Counted from the stretch's first letter, positions 1 through 7,382 are shown. The stretch is 26,587 nucleotides of DNA from Streptomyces sp. (GCA_003519485.1 DOWQ01000458.1:1-26587); one strand, 5' to 3'. Numbers and translations are program-made. Notes: generated by a model not told the origin, from the sequence alone.

Positions 1-366
1 CCCCCGCGCCTCAGGCGCGATCCCGCCGTAGTAGAGGAGCTCGTCGCAGGCTCCGGTCACGTCCGCGCGCATGCCCGACAGCGGGTTGCCCGAGTCGCGC
101 ACGTCCAGCCGGGCCAGCTCCTCGGCCTGTGCCCCGATCCGGTCCGACAGCTCGCGCAGCAGCGCCGCCCGCCGGCGCCAGCCGAGGTCGCGCCAGCCGG
201 GGGCGGCGGCTCGTGCCGCCCCGACCGCCGCCTCGACATCCTCGGCGCCGGCGTCCGGCACCGTCGCGAGGACCTGCTCGGTACTCGGGTCCACGGACTC
301 CAGTACGGCGCCCGCCGCGGCGGGGACCCACCCGCCGCCGATGTGCATCAGCCGGCTGTCGTTCAT
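1..366 (-). CDS. Aldehyde dehydrogenase, N-terminal part (runs off the window)
   Basis: Reading the minus strand from the ATG at 366 gives 122 codons with no stop before the window edge. The translation has the usual opening of NAD(P)-dependent aldehyde dehydrogenases: a short strand with an IGGGWV-like turn, then 'VDPSTEQVLATVP', an acidic helix (AGAEDVEAAVGAARAA), the W-R-D-L-x-W-R-R-R-A-x-L-L-R helix and the 'DSGNP' segment before the cofactor fold. The catalytic Cys and Glu lie beyond the edge. The ATG overlaps the stop of the upstream thiamine-diphosphate enzyme (ATGA), so translation is probably coupled; no good ribosome binding site is seen. By context it would oxidise an aldehyde made in this pathway, possibly by the neighbouring decarboxylase-like protein. 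Family is fairly certain; substrate is unknown. Confidence 0.82.
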   Translation of the reverse strand, partial: MNDSRLMHIGGGWVPAAAGAVLESVDPSTEQVLATVPDAGAEDVEAAVGAARAAAPGWRDLGWRRRAALLRELSDRIGAQAEELARLDVRDSGNPLSGMRADVTGACDELLYYGGIAPEARG

Positions 367-1391
367 CGCGGCGCCGTCCGGACGTGGACGACGGCCACCT
401 CGCCGGCGCGCGCCCGCGCGACGGCCTCGTCGAGCGCCGGGCCCAGTCGCGCCGGATCGGAGACCGGACCCGTGGCCCAGCAACCGTAGGACCTCGCGAG
501 GGCCGCGAGGTCGATCGGAGGGTCGGTGATGCGCATCCCGATCCAGCTGTTCTCCGGCGGGCGGCCGCGGTGGCGGGCGACCTCGGCCTGGTGCGGCTCG
601 TCGTTGTGGAAGCTGCTGTTGTCGTTGATGACGACGAGCATCGGCACCCGGTAGTGGACGGCGGTCCACAGCGCGCCGGCGGCCATGAGCAGATCGCCGT
701 CGCCGATGATCCCGACGCCGAGCCGGCCCTGGTCGCGGGCGGCCAGAGCGCCGCCTACGAGTGCTCCCGGGCCGTAACCGACCCCGCCGCCGCCGGAGTG
801 CCCGAGGTAGCTGCCGGCGCCGGGGAACTGCCACACGCCCTCGGGCCAGGTCCTCGTGTTGCGCAGGCACAGGAGGTGGTCGACGTCCTCGACCGCCCGC
901 CACGTCTCCGCCACCAGCCGCGCCGGAGAGATCGGCGCGTCGTCCCACCGCTTCGCGACAGCGGTCGAGTGCCGTGCCCGCAGGACCGACACGTGCCGGC
1001 GGACCCCGTCGCGCCGTGTCCCAGCGGCGACATCGTCGACGTACTTGCGCAGGGCGTCGGTGAGGTGCGAGAGGCCGAGCAGCGGGTCGGCGAGCAGCTG
1101 CACCGACCGCTCGAGAGGCGCGGCCAGCGCGTTGCTCCACGAGCGCAGCCCGAGGTCGCCGTAGGAGAGATCGACGACCGCGGCGTGTGCTCGGGGCTCC
1201 GCCGACCGCTCGGCGCGCGGGCCCCGGCCGCGTTCGAGCAGCAGGGCCGGGAGGTCCACGACGTCGACGGCCAGCACGACGTCGGCCTCGCGCAGCAGGT
1301 CGACGACCGCGTCGCTGCCGTACAGTGCGGCAGCGTCCACGGCACCGACGGGGTGCTCGACCGGGCACCCGGCCTCCGAGGCAGGGCTCAT
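363..1391 (-). CDS. Thiamine-diphosphate enzyme lacking the PYR domain (central and PP domains only)
   Basis: 342 aa. Residues about 20-115 resemble the central domain of acetolactate synthase/benzoylformate decarboxylase-type enzymes. Residues about 160-342 are the ThDP-binding PP domain, with the signature G-D-G at 230-232 and N-D-N at 256-258 that binds Mg2+-diphosphate. The family normally has about 550 residues and begins with a roughly 180-residue PYR domain carrying the catalytic glutamate; that domain is absent. The preceding DNA is fully occupied by the intact ATPase gene, whose TGA overlaps this ATG (ATGA at 1391-1388), so the short start is real rather than a misread. It is either half of a two-subunit enzyme, with the PYR half elsewhere, or a decayed or non-catalytic relative. 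Stop overlaps the aldehyde dehydrogenase start. A decarboxylase-dehydrogenase pair is a reasonable but unproven reading. Confidence 0.8.
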   Translation of the reverse strand: MSPASEAGCPVEHPVGAVDAAALYGSDAVVDLLREADVVLAVDVVDLPALLLERGRGPRAERSAEPRAHAAVVDLSYGDLGLRSWSNALAAPLERSVQLLADPLLGLSHLTDALRKYVDDVAAGTRRDGVRRHVSVLRARHSTAVAKRWDDAPISPARLVAETWRAVEDVDHLLCLRNTRTWPEGVWQFPGAGSYLGHSGGGGVGYGPGALVGGALAARDQGRLGVGIIGDGDLLMAAGALWTAVHYRVPMLVVINDNSSFHNDEPHQAEVARHRGRPPENSWIGMRITDPPIDLAALARSYGCWATGPVSDPARLGPALDEAVARARAGEVAVVHVRTAPR

Positions 1392-2263
1392 GCGGCCTCG
1401 ACGGCGGCGAGCAGGTCGTTCGCCGTCAGCAGTGCCGGGTCGAGCGCGACATCGAGGCGTTGGGCGAGCGCAGCGAGGACGAGCTTCCGCACGCGCCGGC
1501 CGTTCCAGCCCGCGCAGCGTGCCGCGAGCTTGCCGTGCAGCGCACCGTCCTCGGCGAGCGGCCGGAGCCCGGGCCAGACTCCTGCGAGCTCGCACAGCGA
1601 GGCGCGCAGGATCGCGCCGACCGTCTCCTCGTCGGGCAGCGGCACGTGCAGCACGAGGTCGGCCCGGGACAGGAATGCCTCGTCGATCGCCTCGGGGAAG
1701 TTCGTCGTCGTGACGAACAGCACGCCGGGGTGGCGCGCGGCCACATGATCGATGCCGGCGAGCAGGGCGTCCGTCGCGCGGTGCACGTCCACGGGGTTGG
1801 TCTCGAACGAGGCTGCCGAGCGGCGCACCGCCAGGCTCTCGACCTCGTCGACGAGCACCATGGTGTGCGGCCGTCGTGCGGCGAGCTCCGGGACCGTGTC
1901 GGTCATGAGCCGGGTCACGGCGCGCTGGCTCTCACCGAGCATCTCGCTCGGAAAGGCGTGCGGGTCGACCTCGGCGTAGGTCGTCGCGCCGTGCGGCGCG
2001 AGCGCCCGCGCGGTGGCTTGGGCCAGGCCCCGCGCCAGCGTGGTCTTGCCGGTGCCGGGCGGGCCGGCCAGGACGACCAGGCCGTGCGGCAGCCCGGGCA
2101 GCGTGGCCAGCCGCTGGCCGTGCCGCATCGTCAGCAACGCGGTCGAGAGCAGCCGCTCCTTCGTGCCGGGCGGGACGAGGATGTGGTCCCACGGGCCGTC
2201 GTGGTGGTCCGACGGCAGTGCGTGCACCGAAAGCACGCCCTGCGGCAGGGCGTTGGCCGGCAT
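1388..2263 (-). CDS. Small AAA+ ATPase of the Pch2/TRIP13 type
   Basis: 291 aa, a single AAA+ module. Walker A GPPGTGKT at 67-74, Walker B MVLVDE at 135-140 running into the VESL tetrapeptide, sensor-1 TTTN at 185-188, arginine-finger segment SRAD at 199-202, and sensor-2 region GWNGRR at 252-257. The D-E-V-E-S-L stretch, the 'NPVD..R..DALL..ID' helix and the following 'TTN....ID.AF..RAD' are the pattern of eukaryotic Pch2/TRIP13 and of the TRIP13-like ATPases of bacterial CBASS operons, rather than MoxR or FtsH. Those proteins unfold HORMA-domain partners; no HORMA protein or nucleotidyltransferase is visible here. The N-terminal 35 residues are too short for a normal substrate-recognition domain. 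The gene starts 2 bases after the upstream bicupin stop and overlaps the next gene, so all are co-expressed. A role as activase or remodeller of the bicupin is inference. Confidence 0.85.
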   Translation of the reverse strand: MPANALPQGVLSVHALPSDHHDGPWDHILVPPGTKERLLSTALLTMRHGQRLATLPGLPHGLVVLAGPPGTGKTTLARGLAQATARALAPHGATTYAEVDPHAFPSEMLGESQRAVTRLMTDTVPELAARRPHTMVLVDEVESLAVRRSAASFETNPVDVHRATDALLAGIDHVAARHPGVLFVTTTNFPEAIDEAFLSRADLVLHVPLPDEETVGAILRASLCELAGVWPGLRPLAEDGALHGKLAARCAGWNGRRVRKLVLAALAQRLDVALDPALLTANDLLAAVEAA

Positions 2264-2265
2264 CG

Positions 2266-3333
2266 TCAGGGCCAAGTCGGGCGCTCGAGGGCCGGCCACT
2301 CGATGGCCGAGTAGTCCCCGGCCTGCTGGTCCCGGATCGCCTCCGGCGGCTCCTCGAACAGCACCACCGGATCTGTGAGCACGCGCATGGTCTCCAGCAG
2401 GCTGTCGAACATGTGGATACGGACGACCTTCGCGGTCTTCTCGGGGTCGTCGTTGAAGTGCTGGTGCCACAGGAAGTGGTCGACGACGATGATGTCGCCC
2501 TTCTCCCACGGGTGCTCCTCGCCCTTGTCCGGCTCGGTCCCGAGGAAGGTGTGACCGCGGCCCTCGACGACATAGAGCCAGGCCTCGCCGGGGTGCCGGT
2601 GCATCGACTGCCCGCGACCCGGCCCGATCTCGAACATCGCCATGGTGATGCCGGACGCCTGGTAACCGATCGCCCGGTCGAGCAGGAAGGTCGTGCGCGT
2701 CCCGCGCGGGGTCTGCAGCAGCTCCAGGTCGTCCCAGCTGGTGTGCAGCCGGCCCGAGCGACGGGCGTCCTGGTCCTTGGCGAGCCGGCGGACGCGACGG
2801 GCGTACGGGTCGTCGCCCTCGATGGACGCCGTGTACGGCGGGCGCGGCGCGAGCTGCTCGACGGGCGTGCGCCCGGCGTCCTCCTGGAACGCCATGCCCA
2901 TGGTCTCGAGCATGGGCTCACTGGAGAAGCTCAGGAAGCGCGCGGTCTCGCTGCCCTCGTTGCCGTGCCCGTGCCAGGCCCAGGCGGGCAGGTGGAGCGA
3001 GTCGCCCGGCCCCCACTCGACGCGCTCGCCGTCGATCTCGGTCCAGCCCCAGCCCGCGACGACGAACAACATCGCGTCCCATGAGTGGCGGTGCACCGTC
3101 GAGGTGACGCCCGGGTCGATCTCGTGGACCAGAGCGTCCATCGAGCGCGTGGGGCGGTCTCCGTCGGCGCCGACGTAGACCCCGCGCCGCATCCCGCGGG
3201 TGGTGTCGTGCATCACCACGTCGCCCCGGCGGACGACTGTGTTGCGGTACTGCCGCCACTCCTCCAGGAAGTCCGCGCGCCGCTTCTTCTGCACGTGGTA
3301 GTGCGTTACGCCCGTCGTCGTCCTCGTCGCCAT
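2266..3333 (-). CDS. Bicupin protein, gentisate 1,2-dioxygenase-like
   Basis: 355 aa with two cupin barrels, each with a plausible metal site. The first has H-R-H at 81-83, followed by a G-W-G turn, G-P-G-D, and W-H-G-H-G-N at 120-125. The second has H-R-H at 245-247, G-R-G, K-G-D and W-H-Q-H at 289-292. This architecture and length match the gentisate/1-hydroxy-2-naphthoate/salicylate 1,2-dioxygenase class of Fe(II) ring-cleaving bicupins, although the sequence is divergent and both sites look intact. ATG at 3333 is chosen because GAGGAG lies 6 bases upstream; a longer reading frame to 3702 has no comparable signal and composition unlike a protein. It heads the operon with the AAA+ ATPase. 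A shared promoter motif lies at 3348-3367. It is one of two candidates for the missing ring-cleavage step, but other cupin chemistry cannot be excluded. Confidence 0.85.
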   Translation of the reverse strand: MATRTTTGVTHYHVQKKRRADFLEEWRQYRNTVVRRGDVVMHDTTRGMRRGVYVGADGDRPTRSMDALVHEIDPGVTSTVHRHSWDAMLFVVAGWGWTEIDGERVEWGPGDSLHLPAWAWHGHGNEGSETARFLSFSSEPMLETMGMAFQEDAGRTPVEQLAPRPPYTASIEGDDPYARRVRRLAKDQDARRSGRLHTSWDDLELLQTPRGTRTTFLLDRAIGYQASGITMAMFEIGPGRGQSMHRHPGEAWLYVVEGRGHTFLGTEPDKGEEHPWEKGDIIVVDHFLWHQHFNDDPEKTAKVVRIHMFDSLLETMRVLTDPVVLFEEPPEAIRDQQAGDYSAIEWPALERPTWP

Positions 3334-3347
3334 CCAGCGCTCCTCTT

Positions 3348-3367
3348 TAGGTATTACCAATATAATA
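3348..3367. promoter_or_regulatory. Putative operator, site F of the shared 20-bp motif
   Basis: TAGGTATTACCAATATAATA aligns with five other promoter-region sites in this window: GG at positions 3-4 and the CCA at 10-12 are kept, followed by ATA, but the terminal CC is lost. It also contains the palindrome GGTATTACC (3350-3358), which resembles FadR/GntR half sites. It lies 15-34 bases before the first bicupin start, in the only strongly AT-rich patch of the region, which on the minus strand offers -10-like hexamers (TATTAT/TATATT). It is the weakest of the six sites. Confidence 0.45.
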
Positions 3368-3610
3368 AACAAACCACAGGGGGAGAGGTAGTGGCAAGGG
3401 TGGCGGTGGACGCTGCCGTGCTCCGGCACTGTCCCGCGTAGAGCCGGAGCATGGTGGTCAGCTGCTCGGCGTGGTCGGCGGCGGCGGGCAGGAAGCCGCA
3501 CCGGAACCGACCGAGGGCGACCCGGCCGGCTCGGCGGAGCAGGACCGCGTCGGGGAAGAACCGAAAGCACCTGGCTGTTCGGCCGGACCACCCGGGCGGC
3601 GCGACGGACG

Positions 3611-5212
3611 TCAGCCACCGGCCTCGAGTTCGTGCCGCGAGTCCTCGCTGAACACGAGCGACTTGATGGTGACGGGCACGGTATTCGAGGGATGGCGGAC
3701 ACGTCCGATGTCGATGTAGTCGAAGTCGCGCAGGCTCAGCCCGTCCACCACGAGAAGCCCGCTCACGACCCCGAGTTCCTCGCGGAGCAGGCGACCCAGC
3801 GTCATCGCGACGTCGCCGTCGAGCATCAGGTACACCGGCTTGCCCAGCGAGAGCCGCTCGGCGAGCGCGTCTCGGACGCCGCAGGCGAAGGGGAAGAGCC
3901 GGTCATAGCTCGGCACGCCGCTCCACGCCATGGCGAGGGCGATGTCGGCGTCCCCGTGCGCGTCCGCGGTGATGAGGTGACGCCGGATCGCGGCGGTGAC
4001 GGCAGCCGCCTCGACGACCGGCCCGAGCTCGAACATCGGCCGCAGAACCTGCAGGTTGCGCCGAGGGAGGAGGGCGTCGGGGTCGGAGATGCAACCCGTG
4101 TTGCCGCTCAGCTGGACGCTGTACTCCGAAGCCCCGAGGGCGGTCGCGCGGATGCACTGGCCGGCCGGCAGGAGCGGGACCGGCAGGGCGCCGGAGTCCA
4201 GTCTGCGGCGCAGCGCGCGGCCCAGCCGCAGGCCGAGGTCTCCGAACTGCCGGCTCTCCCTGCCGTAGAGGTACTCGGCCACACCTCCGGAGAACATGAC
4301 GCCGTCGACGTCGACGAGGTCGCCGAGCGGCTCGGTGAGGTGGAGCTGCGCCACTTCCGCGGGGAGCGGGCCGCTCGCGAGAACGGCGATGAGCGCGTCC
4401 GCCATCGTCTCCGCCACGTGCTCCAGCTCGCCCTCCGTGACTGTGTCGCCGAGACCCCAGTCGTACCCCGCGCGTGCCGCGTGCTTCCTGCCGGCGGGGT
4501 CGAGGCGGATGATCCGCCCGGCGGCGTCGAGCACCTGGAGCCGGCCGCCGATGTGCACCGCCGCCGTCGCCACGACACGCCCGTGGTCGATCAGGGACAG
4601 CTTCGTCGTCCCGCCTCCGATGTCGACGTTCAGAATCCGCAGCGCCGCGTCGTACGACTTCTTCGCCGCACCCGATCCGTACGCCGCGAGCATCGCCTCC
4701 ATGTGGTGGCCCGCGGTCGCCGTGACGAACTCGCCGCCCCGCTCGGCCAGGACGCCGGCGATCGCCTCCGCGTTGCGCCGCCGCAGGGCCTCTCCGGTGA
4801 GGATGACGACGCCGGTGTCGACATCCGCCGGGTCGACGCGGGCGTCGTCGTACGCGCGGTCGATGAGGGAGCCGAGCGCCTCGGCGTCGATGTGCTCCGC
4901 GCTGGAGTAAGGGGTGAGCGCGACGGGCGAGCGGTAAACGGTGTCGCGGCGCACGACGATGTAGCGGCTGGTCAAATCCTCACCGATGCGCCGCAGACGC
5001 AAGCGGGAGAACACCACCTGGGTGCCCGACGACCCGATGTCCATGCCGACGCTGTGCAGCGTCACATTGTCCTGCTGCCAGACCGGGTTGTCCTCCAGCG
5101 GGCTCAGCGCGTCGTCGTCGTGCACATGGTCGTGGTCCGGCGCGTACGCGGAGTGAACCTTCACCGGGCCGTGGTCGTGACCGTGCTGGTGCTCGTACCC
5201 GTCGTGCTCCAC
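3611..5212 (-). CDS. EutA-like reactivating ATPase with His-rich N-terminal extension
   Basis: 533 aa. From residue 54 on it follows EutA, the ATP-dependent factor that reactivates B12-damaged ethanolamine ammonia-lyase: phosphate-binding loop DIGSSGTQ at 58-65, the 'TGEA...RN' segment, second phosphate loop DIGGGTTK at 197-204, the 'IGGRL' strand, SGGV near 309, and the C-terminal 'DYIDIG......VPVTIKSL' block typical of EutA. Residues 1-34 are extra and contain nine histidines among many Asp residues, suggesting a metal-binding tail. GTG at 5212 is preferred since GAGGAG stands 6 bases before it; an earlier GTG at 5302 lies inside a hairpin stem with no binding site. No EutB or EutC is present. 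It follows a bicupin, so it may act on that protein or on an enzyme encoded elsewhere. EutA family certain, substrate unknown. Confidence 0.87.
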   Translation of the reverse strand: MEHDGYEHQHGHDHGPVKVHSAYAPDHDHVHDDDALSPLEDNPVWQQDNVTLHSVGMDIGSSGTQVVFSRLRLRRIGEDLTSRYIVVRRDTVYRSPVALTPYSSAEHIDAEALGSLIDRAYDDARVDPADVDTGVVILTGEALRRRNAEAIAGVLAERGGEFVTATAGHHMEAMLAAYGSGAAKKSYDAALRILNVDIGGGTTKLSLIDHGRVVATAAVHIGGRLQVLDAAGRIIRLDPAGRKHAARAGYDWGLGDTVTEGELEHVAETMADALIAVLASGPLPAEVAQLHLTEPLGDLVDVDGVMFSGGVAEYLYGRESRQFGDLGLRLGRALRRRLDSGALPVPLLPAGQCIRATALGASEYSVQLSGNTGCISDPDALLPRRNLQVLRPMFELGPVVEAAAVTAAIRRHLITADAHGDADIALAMAWSGVPSYDRLFPFACGVRDALAERLSLGKPVYLMLDGDVAMTLGRLLREELGVVSGLLVVDGLSLRDFDYIDIGRVRHPSNTVPVTIKSLVFSEDSRHELEAGG

Positions 5213-5261
5213 GTCGTGCTCCTCGTCGTCTCCTGGTGCGAGCCCGGACGTTCCCGCCGCT

Positions 5262-5314
5262 CCGTACGACGACGTGGGGCCCGCCGGGGAGGCGGACCCC
5301 ACGTCGTCGTACGG
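5262..5314 (-). terminator. 18-bp perfect hairpin between bicupin 2 and the EutA-like gene
   Basis: Arms 5262-5279 and 5297-5314 are exact inverted repeats of 18 bases with a 17-base loop. In the direction of transcription it begins 8 bases after the bicupin stop codon and ends about 50 bases before the EutA-like start. No T-run follows, as is usual in actinomycetes. It could terminate, attenuate or stabilise the upstream message, so that the EutA-like protein would be made at a lower level than the bicupin. Confidence 0.7.
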
Positions 5315-5321
5315 CCGCAGG

Positions 5322-6452
5322 TCAGGTGGCGGCGTCCTGTGGCTTGGGCGGGAGCGTCGCGAGCTCTGCCTCGTACACCGCCTCCATCTGCGGCTCCATG
5401 CTGTGCTTCGCGAGCGCTTCTCGGAACGTCTCGCGGACGTACGACGACTCGTCAGCGTAGTCGATCTGGTCGCCGCCGATGCGCTGGCTGATCCAGGCCT
5501 TCGGGACGCCCTGCGCGTTGCGCACCGAGACGACCTCGTGCTTGAACGCGAGGTAGCGCCCGGGCTCCGTCCCGGTGTTGAAGTGCTGGTGGAACCACAT
5601 GTTGGGCGGCACGATGAGCGAGCCCGGTCCCCACTCGTAACGCCGCGGCTCTTCGCCTTCGGGCCACATCAGGCTGTAGCCCTCGCCCGAGAGAATGATC
5701 ACATGGGCTCCCGGGCCGTGCCGGTGCCCCTTCTTGTAGGTGGCTGTCGGGAACTGCGAGATGTGGCTGTTCATCGAGCCCTTGGCCATCGCGAAGCGGA
5801 TGTGCCCGCCGCCGGCTCCGCGCTCCCCGGCCTCGACGAGCGGCAGGTTGGCCGTGTCGGCGACGAAATTGGTGTCGAGCAGCAGGCCCTTCTGCTCGCC
5901 CTTCGGCGAGAAGTAGTCCGGCTCGCCGTCGAAGCGGTCCGGGAAGTCCTTCGTGGTCCCGAAGACGAAGTCGACGTCGTCGTACATGTTGATGACCGGC
6001 GGCATGTTCGTGGAGGAGACGAAGCGCGCGGCCTTCCGGCCCGAGCCGTTGAAGTGCTGGTGGTTGGCGTTGAGCGGGATCGCGAACAGGGAGCCGGCCT
6101 GCCACTCGAAGGTGACCTCGGCGCCGGCGTCGTTCCAGACCTTGGTCGAGCCCTGCCCCTCGAGGACCAGCATCATCTCCTCGAACAGCTGCCGCTGCGG
6201 GGCGAGTTCGCTGCCGGCTGGGATCTCGCAGACGTAGCAGTCGTTGGACGTGCGGGTCGCCTCGTGGTTGATGAACACGCCCCGCCCGCCACGCCGCTCC
6301 CACGGCTTGAGCTCGACCGTCCGCAGGTCGGGCACGTAGTGGGCCGCGACGATGTCCAAACCTTCGGCGGCGACCCAGCGCGTGTAGGGGGAGTCCTTCT
6401 CCGTGGCGAACTTCGCCGCCAGGCTGTCGTTGACGAGTGCGTCCTTGGCCAT
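5322..6452 (-). CDS. Bicupin protein of the type linked to EutA-like genes
   Basis: 376 aa with two cupin folds. The first barrel (about 75-150) has lost the usual H-x-H pair, showing Q-R-Q at 86-88 with E91-E92, but keeps H-Q-H at 131-133. The second (about 225-305) carries a full set: H243-R-H245, H250, and H-Q-H at 288-290 after P-P-N-M-W-F. Proteins of this kind have been labelled in databases as ethanolamine ammonia-lyase-activating cupins because of their neighbourhood to eutA; I recall this from general knowledge and could not check it. ATG at 6452 has GGGAGG 6 bases upstream. The gene is transcribed from a promoter region holding motif site E, and the EutA-like gene follows after a hairpin. 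A dioxygenase or an isomerase/hydrolase role in the aromatic pathway is possible; the metal probably sits only in the C-terminal barrel. Confidence 0.82.
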   Translation of the reverse strand: MAKDALVNDSLAAKFATEKDSPYTRWVAAEGLDIVAAHYVPDLRTVELKPWERRGGRGVFINHEATRTSNDCYVCEIPAGSELAPQRQLFEEMMLVLEGQGSTKVWNDAGAEVTFEWQAGSLFAIPLNANHQHFNGSGRKAARFVSSTNMPPVINMYDDVDFVFGTTKDFPDRFDGEPDYFSPKGEQKGLLLDTNFVADTANLPLVEAGERGAGGGHIRFAMAKGSMNSHISQFPTATYKKGHRHGPGAHVIILSGEGYSLMWPEGEEPRRYEWGPGSLIVPPNMWFHQHFNTGTEPGRYLAFKHEVVSVRNAQGVPKAWISQRIGGDQIDYADESSYVRETFREALAKHSMEPQMEAVYEAELATLPPKPQDAAT

Positions 6453-6530
6453 CCGTGGCCTCCCTGATCGGCGTACGTAGCAGGGCTGTCGCCACATACG
6501 TGGGTGAGCGGTGGTCCCGACTCGGGTAAA

Positions 6531-6550
6531 ACGGTAGGACCATAAGGCCA
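6531..6550. promoter_or_regulatory. Putative operator, site E of the shared 20-bp motif
   Basis: ACGGTAGGACCATAAGGCCA keeps the GG, CCA and terminal CCA of the shared motif in the same spacing as the other sites. It lies 79 bases upstream of the second bicupin start and 41 bases past the phosphoglycerate mutase stop, in the only intergenic space that can hold the promoter of the bicupin-EutA unit. Confidence 0.5.
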
Positions 6551-6590
6551 TGGCTTTCGAAGTGTCAACGACTCGACACCGCTCGACCGG

Positions 6591-7334
6591 CTACCGCCCC
6601 TGGTCGGCCACCTCCGCCGCCGCCTTCGCCGCGGCGGCTGGGTCGAGATACAGCCCGCCGCGCACCGTTGGCGCCATGTGCTCGTCGAGCTCGTAGAGCA
6701 GCGGCATCCCCGTCGGGATGTTCAGCCCCACGACCTCTTGGCGGGACAGCTGGTCCAGGTGGGTGGCCAGGGCGCGCAGCGAGTTGCCGTGGGCGGTCAC
6801 GAGTGTCGTCCGCCCGGCGCGCAGGTCGGGCACGATCGCGTCGTACCAGTAGGGCAGGAGGCGGGCGACGACGTCGGCGAGGCTCTCCGTCCGCGGGACC
6901 AGGTCACGTGCCGGCCCGGCGTACCGCGGGTCGGCCGAGACGTCCCACTCGCTGCCCGGTTCGATCGGTGGCGGCGGCACGTCGTACGACCGCCGCCACA
7001 GCTGGAACTGCTGCTCACCGTACTGCGCACGAATCGCTCGCCTGTCCTTGCCCTGCAGGTCGCCGTAGCACCGCTCGTTGAGCCGCCAGTGCCGGCGCAC
7101 GGGTATCCAGGCCCGGCCGGCCGCCTCCAGCGCGATCGTGCCCGTGCGGATCGCCCGGGTGAGCACCGAGGTGTGCAGCGTCGTCGGCAGCAGGCCGGCC
7201 TCGCGCAGCAACTCGCCGCTGCGCCGCGCCTGGTCCTCCCCGTGCGCGGTGAGATCCACGTCCACCCAGCCCGTGAAGAGGTTTTTCGAGTTCCACTCGC
7301 TCTCGCCGTGACGGAGCAGGATGAGCGTCGGCAT
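6591..7334 (-). CDS. gpmA: 2,3-bisphosphoglycerate-dependent phosphoglycerate mutase
   Basis: 247 aa, full family length. Phosphohistidine loop L-L-R-H-G-E-S-E-W-N with H9, then T-S-x-L-x-R-A at 55-61, L-N-E-R-C-Y-G-x-L-Q-G at 85-95, W-R-R-S-Y-D-V-P-P-P-P near 113-123, the second catalytic histidine in A-H-G-N-S-L at 181-186 (H182), and N-I-P-T-G-x-P-L near the C-terminus. It interconverts 3- and 2-phosphoglycerate. ATG at 7334 starts directly at the first beta strand, with AAGGA 8 bases upstream. It is read divergently from the ferredoxin gene across motif site A, so it may be induced with the catabolic genes. A mutase paralog here would support gluconeogenesis from pyruvate and oxaloacetate made by LigK; this is inference. 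Being next to an aromatic catabolic cluster is unusual. Confidence 0.9.
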   Translation of the reverse strand: MPTLILLRHGESEWNSKNLFTGWVDVDLTAHGEDQARRSGELLREAGLLPTTLHTSVLTRAIRTGTIALEAAGRAWIPVRRHWRLNERCYGDLQGKDRRAIRAQYGEQQFQLWRRSYDVPPPPIEPGSEWDVSADPRYAGPARDLVPRTESLADVVARLLPYWYDAIVPDLRAGRTTLVTAHGNSLRALATHLDQLSRQEVVGLNIPTGMPLLYELDEHMAPTVRGGLYLDPAAAAKAAAEVADQGR

Positions 7335-7382
7335 GCCGGCGATCCTTGCATATGCCGAGCCATGGTCGGCCAACCTTTAGCG

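Noticed and set aside
129..1748. Very long plus-strand open frame opposite the ThDP enzyme and ATPase genes
   Set aside because: It is Arg/Pro-rich with no family pattern, while the minus strand carries intact motifs; a typical antisense frame in high-GC DNA.
2264..2509. N-terminal extension of the AAA+ ATPase starting at 2509
   Set aside because: It overlaps the conserved end of bicupin 1 in another frame and is Arg/His/Pro-rich; the ATG at 2263 directly follows the bicupin stop.
1388..3333. CBASS defence operon, suggested by the TRIP13-like ATPase
   Set aside because: No CD-NTase, HORMA protein or effector is found among the neighbours, which are all metabolic.
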